A stretch of 64,000 nt of DNA, from positions 1,984,001-2,048,000 of the forward strand of contig JASGHP010000001.1 in NCBI GenBank assembly GCA_047602295.1, read 5' to 3'. Under the pieces are notes generated by a model, which searched no databases, was not told where the DNA came from, and saw only the letters and a list, made by a program, of their open reading frames with translations. This document shows, one piece after another, positions 40,047-47,977 of the stretch (the stretch's first letter is position 1; each line of letters opens with the position of its first letter). This DNA comes from JACMLD01 sp047602295 (lineage in GTDB: Bacteria > Bacteroidota > Bacteroidia > Chitinophagales > Chitinophagaceae). The position numbers and the translations under genes are program-made.

Positions 40047-42302
40047 ATGAAATTTATAGGTAAGCCCTCGTTCATTATAATCTTATTGTTTTGCTCATTT
40101 ATAGCAAGTGCACAGTCTGACAGGCCGACTCACCTGCGTACGTCACTCTTAGAACAAACAGGAAAGGTTTGGCAGAATGGTGAAGCCGCCAATACCTCTT
40201 TGGCAATTGCTGTAAAACAAAAAGATCAATACCAGTTTGTAGTCATTCCAGATAAAACTCCTGTGTTTAACTGGCAAGTGAATGGTGCTGTTACTGCATG
40301 GCGCATATTACTTGCTTCATCTCTTGCATCATTAAAAAACGGTGAGGGAGATTATTGGGATTCTAAACAAATAGCCAGTCATAAAACAAACACTGTATAC
40401 GCAGGAAAGCCGCTCAAAGAAGGCAATATTTATTATTGGCAGGTACAGGTTTGGAATAAGAATGGAATTGCTTCTGCATTTTCTGAACCTACCGCTTTCT
40501 ATTTTGATAACACCGATAGTATAGCGCATTATCCATTGGAAGCAGATTGGCAAATGCCCGTTGCAACTAATAAGAACAATGGAAATTATTTTGCCGACTT
40601 TGGTAAAGATGGCTTTTGCCAATTGCGATTACACATGAGTGTTACAAAAAAAGACACGATACAGGTAGAAGTAGGAGAGTTAGCAAATCCGGATTTTTCT
40701 ATCAATAAAGAGTATGGGCGTAATATCAGGTACATGCAATTGAAGATACCGGTAGAGCCAGGTGTATCAGACTATGCAATCAATTGGCCGGCAGATGAAA
40801 AACGCAATAGCCGCAACCCCGTGCAGATACCAGATTATATTGGGGAAGTATATCCTTTTCGGTATGTATCAATAAAAGCAAACGATGCTTCTTTTGTTGT
40901 TGATAAAATAGATCGGCGGTTGGTTCATTATCCTTTCAATGATAATGCAGCCAGCTTTACTTGCAGCGATACAATAATTAATAAAGTATGGGAGCTCTGT
41001 AAATATTCTATGAAAGCCACATCCTTTGCAGGTTATTATCTGGATGGTGACAGAGAAAGAGTACCGTATGAAGCAGATGGCTTAATCAATCAGCTTTCTC
41101 ACTATGCAAGCGATGCAGAATATGCAATAGCACGCCGCAGCATGGCTTATTTATATTATCATCCTACCTGGCCTACAGAATGGAGTTTGCAAAATGTATT
41201 GCTAGCCTGGAACGATTATCAATTTACAGGTGACGATAGTTTTCTAAAAAAATATTATGCAGAGCTCCAGGTAAAAGTTTTATTACCCTTGGCCGGTGCA
41301 AATGGATTGATTAGTACAAAAACCGGTTTGCAAACAGATGCGTTTCTTGAAGCATTGCATACAAAAATTTTCGATGGACGACGAGGCTTGTATGATATTG
41401 TTGACTGGCCGCAGAATGGCGTAGTAGGCAATGAAAAACAATATGGCGGTGAAACAGATGGCTTTGTATTCAATGCATACAATGCGGTGGTAAATGCATT
41501 TTATTATCGCAACCTGGTATTGATGGAAAAGATAGCAACGCAATTGCAAAGGAAACAAGAAGCGCTGATGTACGCGGCCAAAGCAAAACAGGTATTCAAA
41601 AGTTATCAGCAGGTTTTTGTAGATGCAAAGACCGGCTTGGTGAAAGATGGAGATAGCACTGGCCATGCATCTTTGCACAGCAATATGATGGCGCTTGATT
41701 TTGGCCTGGTTGCTGCTAAAAATATTCCTAGTGTTGTTGAATACATTAAAAGCCGTAAAATGGCTTGCAGTGTATACGGTGCGCAATTTCTAATGGAATC
41801 TTTGTTTGAGAATGATGCCGATGATTACGCCGTGCAATTATTAGGCGCTACTACAGAAAGAAGCTGGTACAATATGATACGCGTAGGTTCTACTATTACT
41901 ATGGAAGCCTGGGATAAACTATACAAACCTAACCTTGATTTAAACCATGCATGGGGTGCAGTTCCTGCCAATATAATCATTCATAAAATGATGGGCATTG
42001 AACCTGCTTCTCCGGGCTTTGATACTATCTCAATAAAACCAAAACCAGGTACACTTTCTTCGGCCAGTTGCCAGGTGCCAACTGTAAAAGGAACTATTTC
42101 GCTGAAGTATAACCGGCAACCAAACCAGGAAAGTTGGGAAGTAACTGTTCCGGGCGGAGCTGTTGCAAATATTGTTTTACCAATTACGAACAATAGAAAA
42201 CAAGTTTCAGCAGATGGAAAAAATGTTGCAATACAGCAAGGAGCAAAATGGTGGACAATAAAAAATGTAGCTCCCGGTGTGCATCGTTTTGTAGTTAAGT
42301 AA
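40047..42302 (+). CDS. GH78-like (alpha-L-rhamnosidase type) glycosidase
   Basis: Exported 751-residue six-hairpin glycosidase. The signal peptide MKFIGKPSFIIILLFCSFIASAQ precedes N-terminal beta-sandwich domains (about residues 30-300, IAVKQKDQYQFVVIPDKT, YYWQVQVWNKNG) and an (alpha/alpha)6 barrel (about 310-650) with DGDRERVPYEADGLINQL, ATTERSWYNMIRVGSTITMEAWD in part, and a C-terminal rhamnosidase-type sandwich (GFDTISIKPKPG, NIVLPITNNRKQVSADG). The usual GH78 acidic segment is replaced by DGDRERVPYEAD, so specificity may differ. Placed after the sulfatase operon, it fits degradation of a sulfated, possibly rhamnose-containing glycan. Confidence 0.82.
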   Translation: MKFIGKPSFIIILLFCSFIASAQSDRPTHLRTSLLEQTGKVWQNGEAANTSLAIAVKQKDQYQFVVIPDKTPVFNWQVNGAVTAWRILLASSLASLKNGEGDYWDSKQIASHKTNTVYAGKPLKEGNIYYWQVQVWNKNGIASAFSEPTAFYFDNTDSIAHYPLEADWQMPVATNKNNGNYFADFGKDGFCQLRLHMSVTKKDTIQVEVGELANPDFSINKEYGRNIRYMQLKIPVEPGVSDYAINWPADEKRNSRNPVQIPDYIGEVYPFRYVSIKANDASFVVDKIDRRLVHYPFNDNAASFTCSDTIINKVWELCKYSMKATSFAGYYLDGDRERVPYEADGLINQLSHYASDAEYAIARRSMAYLYYHPTWPTEWSLQNVLLAWNDYQFTGDDSFLKKYYAELQVKVLLPLAGANGLISTKTGLQTDAFLEALHTKIFDGRRGLYDIVDWPQNGVVGNEKQYGGETDGFVFNAYNAVVNAFYYRNLVLMEKIATQLQRKQEALMYAAKAKQVFKSYQQVFVDAKTGLVKDGDSTGHASLHSNMMALDFGLVAAKNIPSVVEYIKSRKMACSVYGAQFLMESLFENDADDYAVQLLGATTERSWYNMIRVGSTITMEAWDKLYKPNLDLNHAWGAVPANIIIHKMMGIEPASPGFDTISIKPKPGTLSSASCQVPTVKGTISLKYNRQPNQESWEVTVPGGAVANIVLPITNNRKQVSADGKNVAIQQGAKWWTIKNVAPGVHRFVVK

Positions 42303-42327
42303 ACAATGAGGATATTTTGATTCATAC

Positions 42328-43230
42328 ATGTCAATCCCTTTTTCATTTACAAAAACAAGAATAGCGCCTACACCCAGTGGCTTTTTGCACCTGGGCAACA
42401 TATTGTCTTTTGCATTAACCGCCACGCTGGCGCATAAAGCCAATGCTTCCATACTGCTCCGTATTGACGATTTAGACAGAGAACGTGTGCGAACAGATTT
42501 TGTGCAAGATATTTTCGATACACTTCATTTTTTGCAAATACCCTGGCATGAAGGACCAAGGAATGTGGATGAATTTGAAAAGCAGTATTCGCAATTGCAC
42601 CGCATGCATATTTACAGAGAAGCCTTTATGCAATTGAAAGAAAAAAAATTGGTGTTTGCCTGCGATTGTTCCAGGGCGCAATTGGCAAGTAGTAGTCCTG
42701 AAGGAATTTATACCGGCACTTGCGTAAACAAACAGCTTTCATTGACGGATAATAGTTGCAACTGGCGTTTGTTGACAGATACTTCTTCAATAGTAAACGT
42801 AAAGAACTTAGATGGTACAATCACTCAAAATACATTTCCCGCTTCCATGCAATATTTTGTGGTAAAGAAAAAAGATGGTTTCCCTGCTTATCAATTAAGT
42901 TCTTTGCTTGACGATGTTTATTACGGCGTTGATTGTATTGTGAGAGGACGGGATCTTTGGTCTTCAACACTTGCCCAGTTATTTCTTTCCGAACAGTTAG
43001 GGAAAAGAGGTTTTCAGGATAGCTTATTCTTGCATCATCCTTTATTAACGGAACCTGATGGCGGTAAACTTTCCAAATCTGCCGGGGCCACTTCCATTCA
43101 GTATTTGCGCAAACACGGTGAAACCGCAGCATCCATTTTTTCAATGATTGGAAAAATGGCGAGCATTAAAACACCTGTGCATGATTGGTTGAGTTTAGGT
43201 GAGGCGTTGCTTTTGCGTTACGAAGGTTGA
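42328..43230 (+). CDS. gluQ: Glutamyl-Q tRNA(Asp) synthetase-like protein
   Basis: Truncated glutamyl-tRNA synthetase paralogue that, in the family, attaches Glu to queuosine at position 34 of tRNA-Asp. The 300-residue product has only the catalytic half: RIAPTPSGFLHLGN (HIGH motif variant), RIDDLDRERV, and KLSKSAGATS (KMSKS variant). A YadB-type zinc site is visible as Cys112, Cys114, Tyr128 and Cys132 (FACDCSRAQ, IYTGTC). No anticodon-binding domain, as expected. Begins 25 nt after the glycosidase gene, probably by chance adjacency. Confidence 0.88.
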   Translation: MSIPFSFTKTRIAPTPSGFLHLGNILSFALTATLAHKANASILLRIDDLDRERVRTDFVQDIFDTLHFLQIPWHEGPRNVDEFEKQYSQLHRMHIYREAFMQLKEKKLVFACDCSRAQLASSSPEGIYTGTCVNKQLSLTDNSCNWRLLTDTSSIVNVKNLDGTITQNTFPASMQYFVVKKKDGFPAYQLSSLLDDVYYGVDCIVRGRDLWSSTLAQLFLSEQLGKRGFQDSLFLHHPLLTEPDGGKLSKSAGATSIQYLRKHGETAASIFSMIGKMASIKTPVHDWLSLGEALLLRYEG

Positions 43231-43237
43231 AGAAAGT

Positions 43238-43325
43238 CTGAAGTCGCAAAATGCGACCTCAGGTTAAGTACGGAAGCAGAAAATCTCCGTGCAACCTCTG
43301 TGCCCTCCGTGCCCCCGTGGCTACA
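43238..43325. repeat. Dispersed repeats: imperfect hairpin plus CTCCGTG block
   Basis: CTGAAGTCGCA / TGCGACCTCAG (43238-43262) forms an 11-bp stem with one mismatch and an AAA loop. The adjoining block (43284-43325) repeats CTCCGTG/CTCTGTG words and ends CCCGTGGCTAC, matching the block at 28522-28562. Confidence 0.55.
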
Positions 43326-43374
43326 CCTCTACCAGAAAAATCTTACCTGTAAATAAAAAATCCCTATTTTTAGT

Positions 43375-43929
43375 TTGTTGAAAAAGACAATTGCCATACT
43401 GCTGCTTGCTGTTCATCTGTTCAACCTGGGAGGATATTCCCTGGTATTCGGTTATTTAATGCAGCGTTCAGAGACGCAGTTTGTTCAACAACTTGACCAG
43501 CATATCTACAAGGAAACCGAATTGGTTGAAATCAGCATCCCTCTACATTTACCATACATACAAAACAGCGGTGAGTACGAACGCATTGATGGAACTGTAG
43601 AAGACAATGGCATTCATTACAATTTTGTAAAACGACGCATCCACAACGATACCTTATATATTATGTGTCTTCCCAATGAACAGAAGACGCAATTGGCCAA
43701 AGGAAAATCCAACTATGCGGGAGAGGTAAATGATTTTAATAACAGCAAAAAAGAAAAAGATTCTCCGGTAAAGAAAGCAGGCCCTTCAGCCGAATATAAT
43801 AATGAAATTGTTCAGTACGTTTTAACGCTGAACGACAATAGCTTTTCTCAGAAATACAATAGCATAACCACTCCATTATCAAACATGGTGCTGGATATGC
43901 CAGGTCATCCTCCCAAATTGGCCTGTTAA
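43375..43929 (+). CDS. Membrane-anchored hypothetical protein
   Basis: 184 residues with one N-terminal hydrophobic segment (KKTIAILLLAVHLFNLGGYS) that may be a signal anchor, and a soluble remainder with charged, Asn/Lys-rich stretches (VNDFNNSKKEKDSPVKKAG). It ends PGHPPKLAC. No family recognised. The start is TTG at 43375 or 43378; no ATG precedes the hydrophobic segment. It sits upstream of the AhpD/MFS cluster but is separated from it by 194 nt, so a shared function is uncertain. Confidence 0.65.
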   Translation: MLKKTIAILLLAVHLFNLGGYSLVFGYLMQRSETQFVQQLDQHIYKETELVEISIPLHLPYIQNSGEYERIDGTVEDNGIHYNFVKRRIHNDTLYIMCLPNEQKTQLAKGKSNYAGEVNDFNNSKKEKDSPVKKAGPSAEYNNEIVQYVLTLNDNSFSQKYNSITTPLSNMVLDMPGHPPKLAC

Positions 43930-44123
43930 TCCTTCAGTCTTTAATGCAGACTTTCTGCTGCTGATTTTTTCATCGCACTATAACATAGCTTCTACCTGTT
44001 TTTTAAATGTGGCATAACCACTTTTAGGATGACTGTATAGTTTTCATCTTAACAAATAAGACGAAAAGAAGTACAGCCATTTTATGGTGATGCTGTGATA
44101 AAAGTGCAAATAAATTTTTCTCA

Positions 44124-44690
44124 ATGCCATACATTCCGCTGGAAGAACATCTTCCGGGCATAACAGGCCTGCTTGAATACAGGAAAGACAGCGCTGCGCC
44201 CATTCGCGAGTTAACCCAGATTCTGTTGCGCGGCCCTTCATCTTTAACAGAAGGAGAGAGGGAATTGATAGCCACAATAGTCTCTCACCGAAATGAATGT
44301 ACTTTCTGCGTGTCTGCACATGCAGCTATTGCCGAAGTATTATTGGGTGAAACGGATACTGCACAAAAAGTAAGGGCAGATATAGGCACTGCGCCGGTAA
44401 GCGATAAAATGAAAGCATTGCTAACAATAGCGGCCCAAACGCAAATAAGCGGGTTGGCAGTTACTGCTGAAGCAATTGCCAATGCAAAAGCAGCCGGCGC
44501 TACAGATATAGAAATTCATGACACGGTTTTGATTGCTGCACTTTTTTGTTTGTACAACCGCTATGTAGATGGCCTGGCTACTGTTACACCAACCGATCCC
44601 ACATTTTATGCAGGCCTTGCAGACAGGCTGAAGAATCATGGCTATAACAGGTTGCCACAAGGGTATGAACATTTAAAAAACAAATCATAA
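44124..44690 (+). CDS. AhpD-like carboxymuconolactone decarboxylase family protein 1
   Basis: 188-residue all-helical protein of the AhpD/CMD superfamily (peroxidase-related subgroup). The redox site CTFCVSAH gives CxxCxxxH with Cys59, Cys62 and His66; upstream is the conserved LTEGERELIA helix, downstream IEIHDTVLIAALFCLYNRYVDGL (in part: HDTVLIAALF, NRYVDGL). AhpD-type proteins use the Cys pair as thiol reductants or peroxidases; substrate unknown. First of four paralogues in this cluster and the most divergent. Its stop overlaps the MFS start (TAATG), so the two are translationally coupled. Confidence 0.88.
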   Translation: MPYIPLEEHLPGITGLLEYRKDSAAPIRELTQILLRGPSSLTEGERELIATIVSHRNECTFCVSAHAAIAEVLLGETDTAQKVRADIGTAPVSDKMKALLTIAAQTQISGLAVTAEAIANAKAAGATDIEIHDTVLIAALFCLYNRYVDGLATVTPTDPTFYAGLADRLKNHGYNRLPQGYEHLKNKS

Positions 44691-45937
44691 TGCAGCAGGA
44701 AAAAATAAATCATTATCACTGGGTATTGTTTACTGTTTGTTTTCTTACAACGGCTTTTGCAGGCGTTGTGTCAACGCTTATGTCTGTTTATCTGCCAGTT
44801 GCAGTAGCAGATTTATTAGGCAATAAAAATGCTGATGAGCTAAATAATATCAGTGCTTACATTAATGCCATATTCATATTAGGCGGTGCATTTGGTGGTT
44901 TTACTGCAGGCATTATTTGCGATAAAACAGGCAGAAAAAAAGGATTGATTTTTTCTATTGCATGTTTAGGCGTCTTCACCTTGCTTACCGGTTATATGCC
45001 CAATTGGTGGGGAGTGGTTATCTGCAGGTTTTTTACCGGCTGTGGCCTTGGTGCTATACTTGTTACAACTGCAATCATCATGACAGAAGAATGGCCCGAA
45101 AAAACAAGGGCTATCTTCATGGGTATTGTATCCATCGCAATGCCATTAGGCATCTTTTCTGCCGGTGCTATTGATTATTTCGTTTCTTCCTGGCGTCAGG
45201 CTTTCAATGTTGGTTTACTTCCCATTGCAATAGCTATCATTTCTATATGGGCATTGAAAGAATCAACAAAATGGATAGCAGCAAAGTCTGCAACTGCAGA
45301 GCAATCTGTCAGCAATGAAAGTATGTTTTCTTCTGAGAACAAAGTAAACCTTGTTGCCGGTTCGCTCATATTCGGCACTATGCTTATTGGTCTATGGGCC
45401 ATCTTTTCCTGGTTACCTACATGGGTGCAAACATTGGTTACTAACGGTGATGCACAAAAGCCAAGAGGCATTAGCATGATGATGATGGGCATTGGGGGCC
45501 TGGCTGGTGGATTTTTGTCTGGCTGGTTGTCTAATGCAATAGGACTACGCAAAACCCTGCTGCTTTGTTTTAGTGTGGCAGCCATTATGTGTTTCGTATT
45601 GTTCAAAACCAATACCGTGTTTTCAAGTATTGTTTATGTAGAAATATTGGTGGTTGCATTATTCTTTGGCATTAGCCAGGGAATATTGTCGGTATACATT
45701 CCATATTTATTTCCGGTTGGTGTACGTGGTACTGCCACAGGTTTCTGTTTCAATATAGGCAGGATATTAACTGCTGCCGGGGTATTGTTTGTAGGTGTAT
45801 TGGTAACAGATCTTGGAGGCTACAGCAATGCGCTTTTTATTTTTTCACTGGTTTTTGTGATAGGATGGCTGGTTACATTTTTTGCAAAAGGAAAAGTCGC
45901 ATCGGGTGAGGTATCAGCAGATTTGGCAGTTGATTAG
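44690..45937 (+). CDS. MFS transporter
   Basis: 415-residue inner-membrane carrier with about twelve membrane helices. The loop 2-3 signature is GIICDKTGRKKG and the mirrored loop 8-9 is GWLSNAIGLRK; the motif in helix 4-5 region is RFFTGCGLGAILVTTAIIMTE, resembling acid/aromatic-acid or sugar-acid carriers of the AAHS/SHS type. Substrate not assignable. It is coupled to AhpD-like protein 1 by a one-base overlap. Probably moves the substrate or product of the cluster across the inner membrane. Confidence 0.86.
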   Translation: MQQEKINHYHWVLFTVCFLTTAFAGVVSTLMSVYLPVAVADLLGNKNADELNNISAYINAIFILGGAFGGFTAGIICDKTGRKKGLIFSIACLGVFTLLTGYMPNWWGVVICRFFTGCGLGAILVTTAIIMTEEWPEKTRAIFMGIVSIAMPLGIFSAGAIDYFVSSWRQAFNVGLLPIAIAIISIWALKESTKWIAAKSATAEQSVSNESMFSSENKVNLVAGSLIFGTMLIGLWAIFSWLPTWVQTLVTNGDAQKPRGISMMMMGIGGLAGGFLSGWLSNAIGLRKTLLLCFSVAAIMCFVLFKTNTVFSSIVYVEILVVALFFGISQGILSVYIPYLFPVGVRGTATGFCFNIGRILTAAGVLFVGVLVTDLGGYSNALFIFSLVFVIGWLVTFFAKGKVASGEVSADLAVD

Positions 45938-45996
45938 TAGATCCGTTGCCTGGTAGTTTTAATGATGAACCCTGCAGTTGAACAAATATTAAGCAT

Positions 45997-46017
45997 TGTT
46001 GCGTCGCACTCTTGTAC
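45997..46017 (+). repeat. Dispersed repeat, copy identical to that at 13121-13141
   Basis: Carries GTTGCGTCGCACTCTTGTAC plus one preceding T, identical over 21 nt to 13121-13141, and near-identical to 19217-19237. It splits the AhpD/MFS pair from the next three AhpD genes. Confidence 0.7.
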
Positions 46018-46105
46018 TGTAAATCTTTATTCAACTCTGGCTTAAACTACTGTCATCTTGTAAATGGTATATCAGTTAGCATTTTAAAATAAGAAAAATT
46101 AAACA

Positions 46106-46657
46106 ATGGCACATATACAAGTAGAAGAAGGCGTTCCTGGTATAAGAAGTTTGGTATTGTTCAGACCAGAAACCGGCAAACCTTTATATGAACTGGCGCA
46201 GGTATTATTGCGCGGAGAATCTTCTTTAACTGAAGCAGAACGTGAATTAATAGCAGCATATGTTTCCCATCGCAACAAATGTATTTTTTGCGGCAGCAGC
46301 CACGCCGCAGCAGCAAGATGTTTGTACGGTGATCAGAAGCATTTAGTTGACGAAACTTTAAATGACATGCAGCATGCAGGTATAAGCGAAAAATTGAAAA
46401 CCCTGCTAAACATAGCTGGTAAAGTACAGATACTAGGCAAAGAAGTAAAGCCGGAAGATATTGCTGCAGCAAGAGAACAAGGTGCCACAGACAGGGAAAT
46501 ACACGACACGGTTTTAATTGCGGCTACTTTTTCTATGTTCAATCGCTATGTAGATGGATTGGCAAGTTTAACGCCCACTGATCCTGCTGTGTATGAGGCA
46601 ATGGGTGAACGAATGAAAAACGGTTATGTATTACCACAACCGCAACAAGCAAAATAA
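46106..46657 (+). CDS. AhpD-like carboxymuconolactone decarboxylase family protein 2
   Basis: 183 residues, paralogue of the protein at 44124. The redox site is CIFCGSSH (Cys59, Cys62, His66) after LTEAERELIAAYVSHRNK. The C-terminal half retains EIHDTVLIAATFSMFNRYVDGLASLTP, seen here in two parts (HDTVLIAATF, NRYVDGL). Closest to protein 1 in its N-terminal third and in the TPTDP segment. Likely first gene of the downstream part of the cluster. Confidence 0.88.
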   Translation: MAHIQVEEGVPGIRSLVLFRPETGKPLYELAQVLLRGESSLTEAERELIAAYVSHRNKCIFCGSSHAAAARCLYGDQKHLVDETLNDMQHAGISEKLKTLLNIAGKVQILGKEVKPEDIAAAREQGATDREIHDTVLIAATFSMFNRYVDGLASLTPTDPAVYEAMGERMKNGYVLPQPQQAK

Positions 46658-46713
46658 AATTTTATTCCTCATCGTATTTCTCAACCAATAACCAATCAAC
46701 TAATCAACCAATT

Positions 46714-47265
46714 ATGGCATATATCAATTTAGGAAATGATCTTCCAGGCATCCGTGGTCCCATGGCATTCAGTCCGGAAACAGCAGCACATTTAAATGAG
46801 CTTGCAGAAATTCTATTGCATAGTGAAAACAATTCTTTAAGTCGCGGCGACAGGGAAATGATTGGAGCCTATGTGTCCTCACTCAATGATTGTTTCTTTT
46901 GTCAGAATGTACATGGCGCATTAGCGCAGCATTATTATCAATGCAGCATGCAGGATATTGACAAGATTAAACAGGATTATTTGCATGCACCCATTTCAGA
47001 AAATTTAAAAGCACTGTTAAGTATTGCCGGTAGTGTGCAGAAAGGTGGCAAGTATGTTACTGCTGCGCAAATTGAAGAGGCGAAGCAATTAGGCGCCACC
47101 GATAAAGAAATACACGATACGGTTTTAATAGCGGCAGCTTTCTGCATGTTTAACCGGTATGTAGATGGTTTAAACACTTGGGCGCCGCAGGATAGGCAAA
47201 TGTATATAGACCGTGCGCCAATGCGGGCAGCAGAAGGTTATGCTGCAAGTAATCCGCATAGATAA
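46714..47265 (+). CDS. AhpD-like carboxymuconolactone decarboxylase family protein 3
   Basis: 183 residues. Redox site CFFCQNVH (Cys60, Cys63, His67) after DREMIGAYVSSLND. Shares with protein 4 the words PGIR, AFSPETAA, SIAGSVQKGGK and IAAAFC, so proteins 3 and 4 look like the most recent duplication. It has an extra residue before the site (HSENNSLSRGD). 56 nt after protein 2. Confidence 0.88.
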   Translation: MAYINLGNDLPGIRGPMAFSPETAAHLNELAEILLHSENNSLSRGDREMIGAYVSSLNDCFFCQNVHGALAQHYYQCSMQDIDKIKQDYLHAPISENLKALLSIAGSVQKGGKYVTAAQIEEAKQLGATDKEIHDTVLIAAAFCMFNRYVDGLNTWAPQDRQMYIDRAPMRAAEGYAASNPHR

Positions 47266-47369
47266 ATAAAAAGTAAAAATTCAAAATTAAAAAGGAAAAA
47301 AGACTAGCATTTAAAATATTCCAACACAAAGAACATAAAACATAACACACAACACTTAAAACTTGCATT

Positions 47370-47930
47370 ATGCCATTTATAGATGTAGATCCTAATCTTC
47401 CCGGAATTCGTTCACTATTAGCTTTTAGCCCGGAGACTGCTGCGCCTATGGGTGCGCTGACCAACTTGTTGTTGCGCAGCAATGATGGTCTTAGCATGGC
47501 AGATCGTGAATTGATTGCCACGCATGTTTCTTATCTGAACGATTGTTTTTATTGCCAGCAATCGCACGGAGAAATTGCAGTCTGTTATTTAGATGGAAAC
47601 AGAGACCTGGTAAACAAGGTTAAAACAGATTATCAACACGCAGATATTTCAGACAAATTAAAAGCATTGCTGTCTATTGCAGGTAGTGTGCAAAAAGGCG
47701 GCAAGTTTGTTCGGCAAGATCAAATTGATCATGCAAAAGAAATGGGTGCTACCGATAAAGACATTCATGACACCGTTTTAATAGCAGCAGCATTTTGTTT
47801 GTTTAACCGTTATGTAGATGGATTGGGTGCAAACACACCAACTGATCTTTCTACATATCCTCCCAGGGCAAAACAAGTTGCAGAACATGGATATGGTAAT
47901 CATGTCTTCTCAAAAAATCAACCAGTATAA
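47370..47930 (+). CDS. AhpD-like carboxymuconolactone decarboxylase family protein 4
   Basis: 186 residues. Redox site CFYCQQSH (Cys59, Cys62, His66) after MADRELIATHVSYLND. The catalytic Cys pair is kept in all four paralogues, so none looks decayed. It lies 47 nt before the SusC gene, which argues that the AhpD genes and the outer-membrane uptake pair are one transcription unit. Confidence 0.88.
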   Translation: MPFIDVDPNLPGIRSLLAFSPETAAPMGALTNLLLRSNDGLSMADRELIATHVSYLNDCFYCQQSHGEIAVCYLDGNRDLVNKVKTDYQHADISDKLKALLSIAGSVQKGGKFVRQDQIDHAKEMGATDKDIHDTVLIAAAFCLFNRYVDGLGANTPTDLSTYPPRAKQVAEHGYGNHVFSKNQPV

Positions 47931-47977
47931 TACTTGCTTTATTTTTTTTCAATTAAACCAAAAGATCAAAACTAAAA

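Noticed and set aside
41283..41786. 167-codon minus-strand frame inside the GH78-like gene
   Set aside because: Shadow frame with no family resemblance and no room for its own signals.
43930..44123. A second poly-Cys leader or attenuator upstream of the AhpD/MFS cluster
   Set aside because: Looked for because of the one before the first susC; no Cys-rich short frame and no terminator-antiterminator pair were found.
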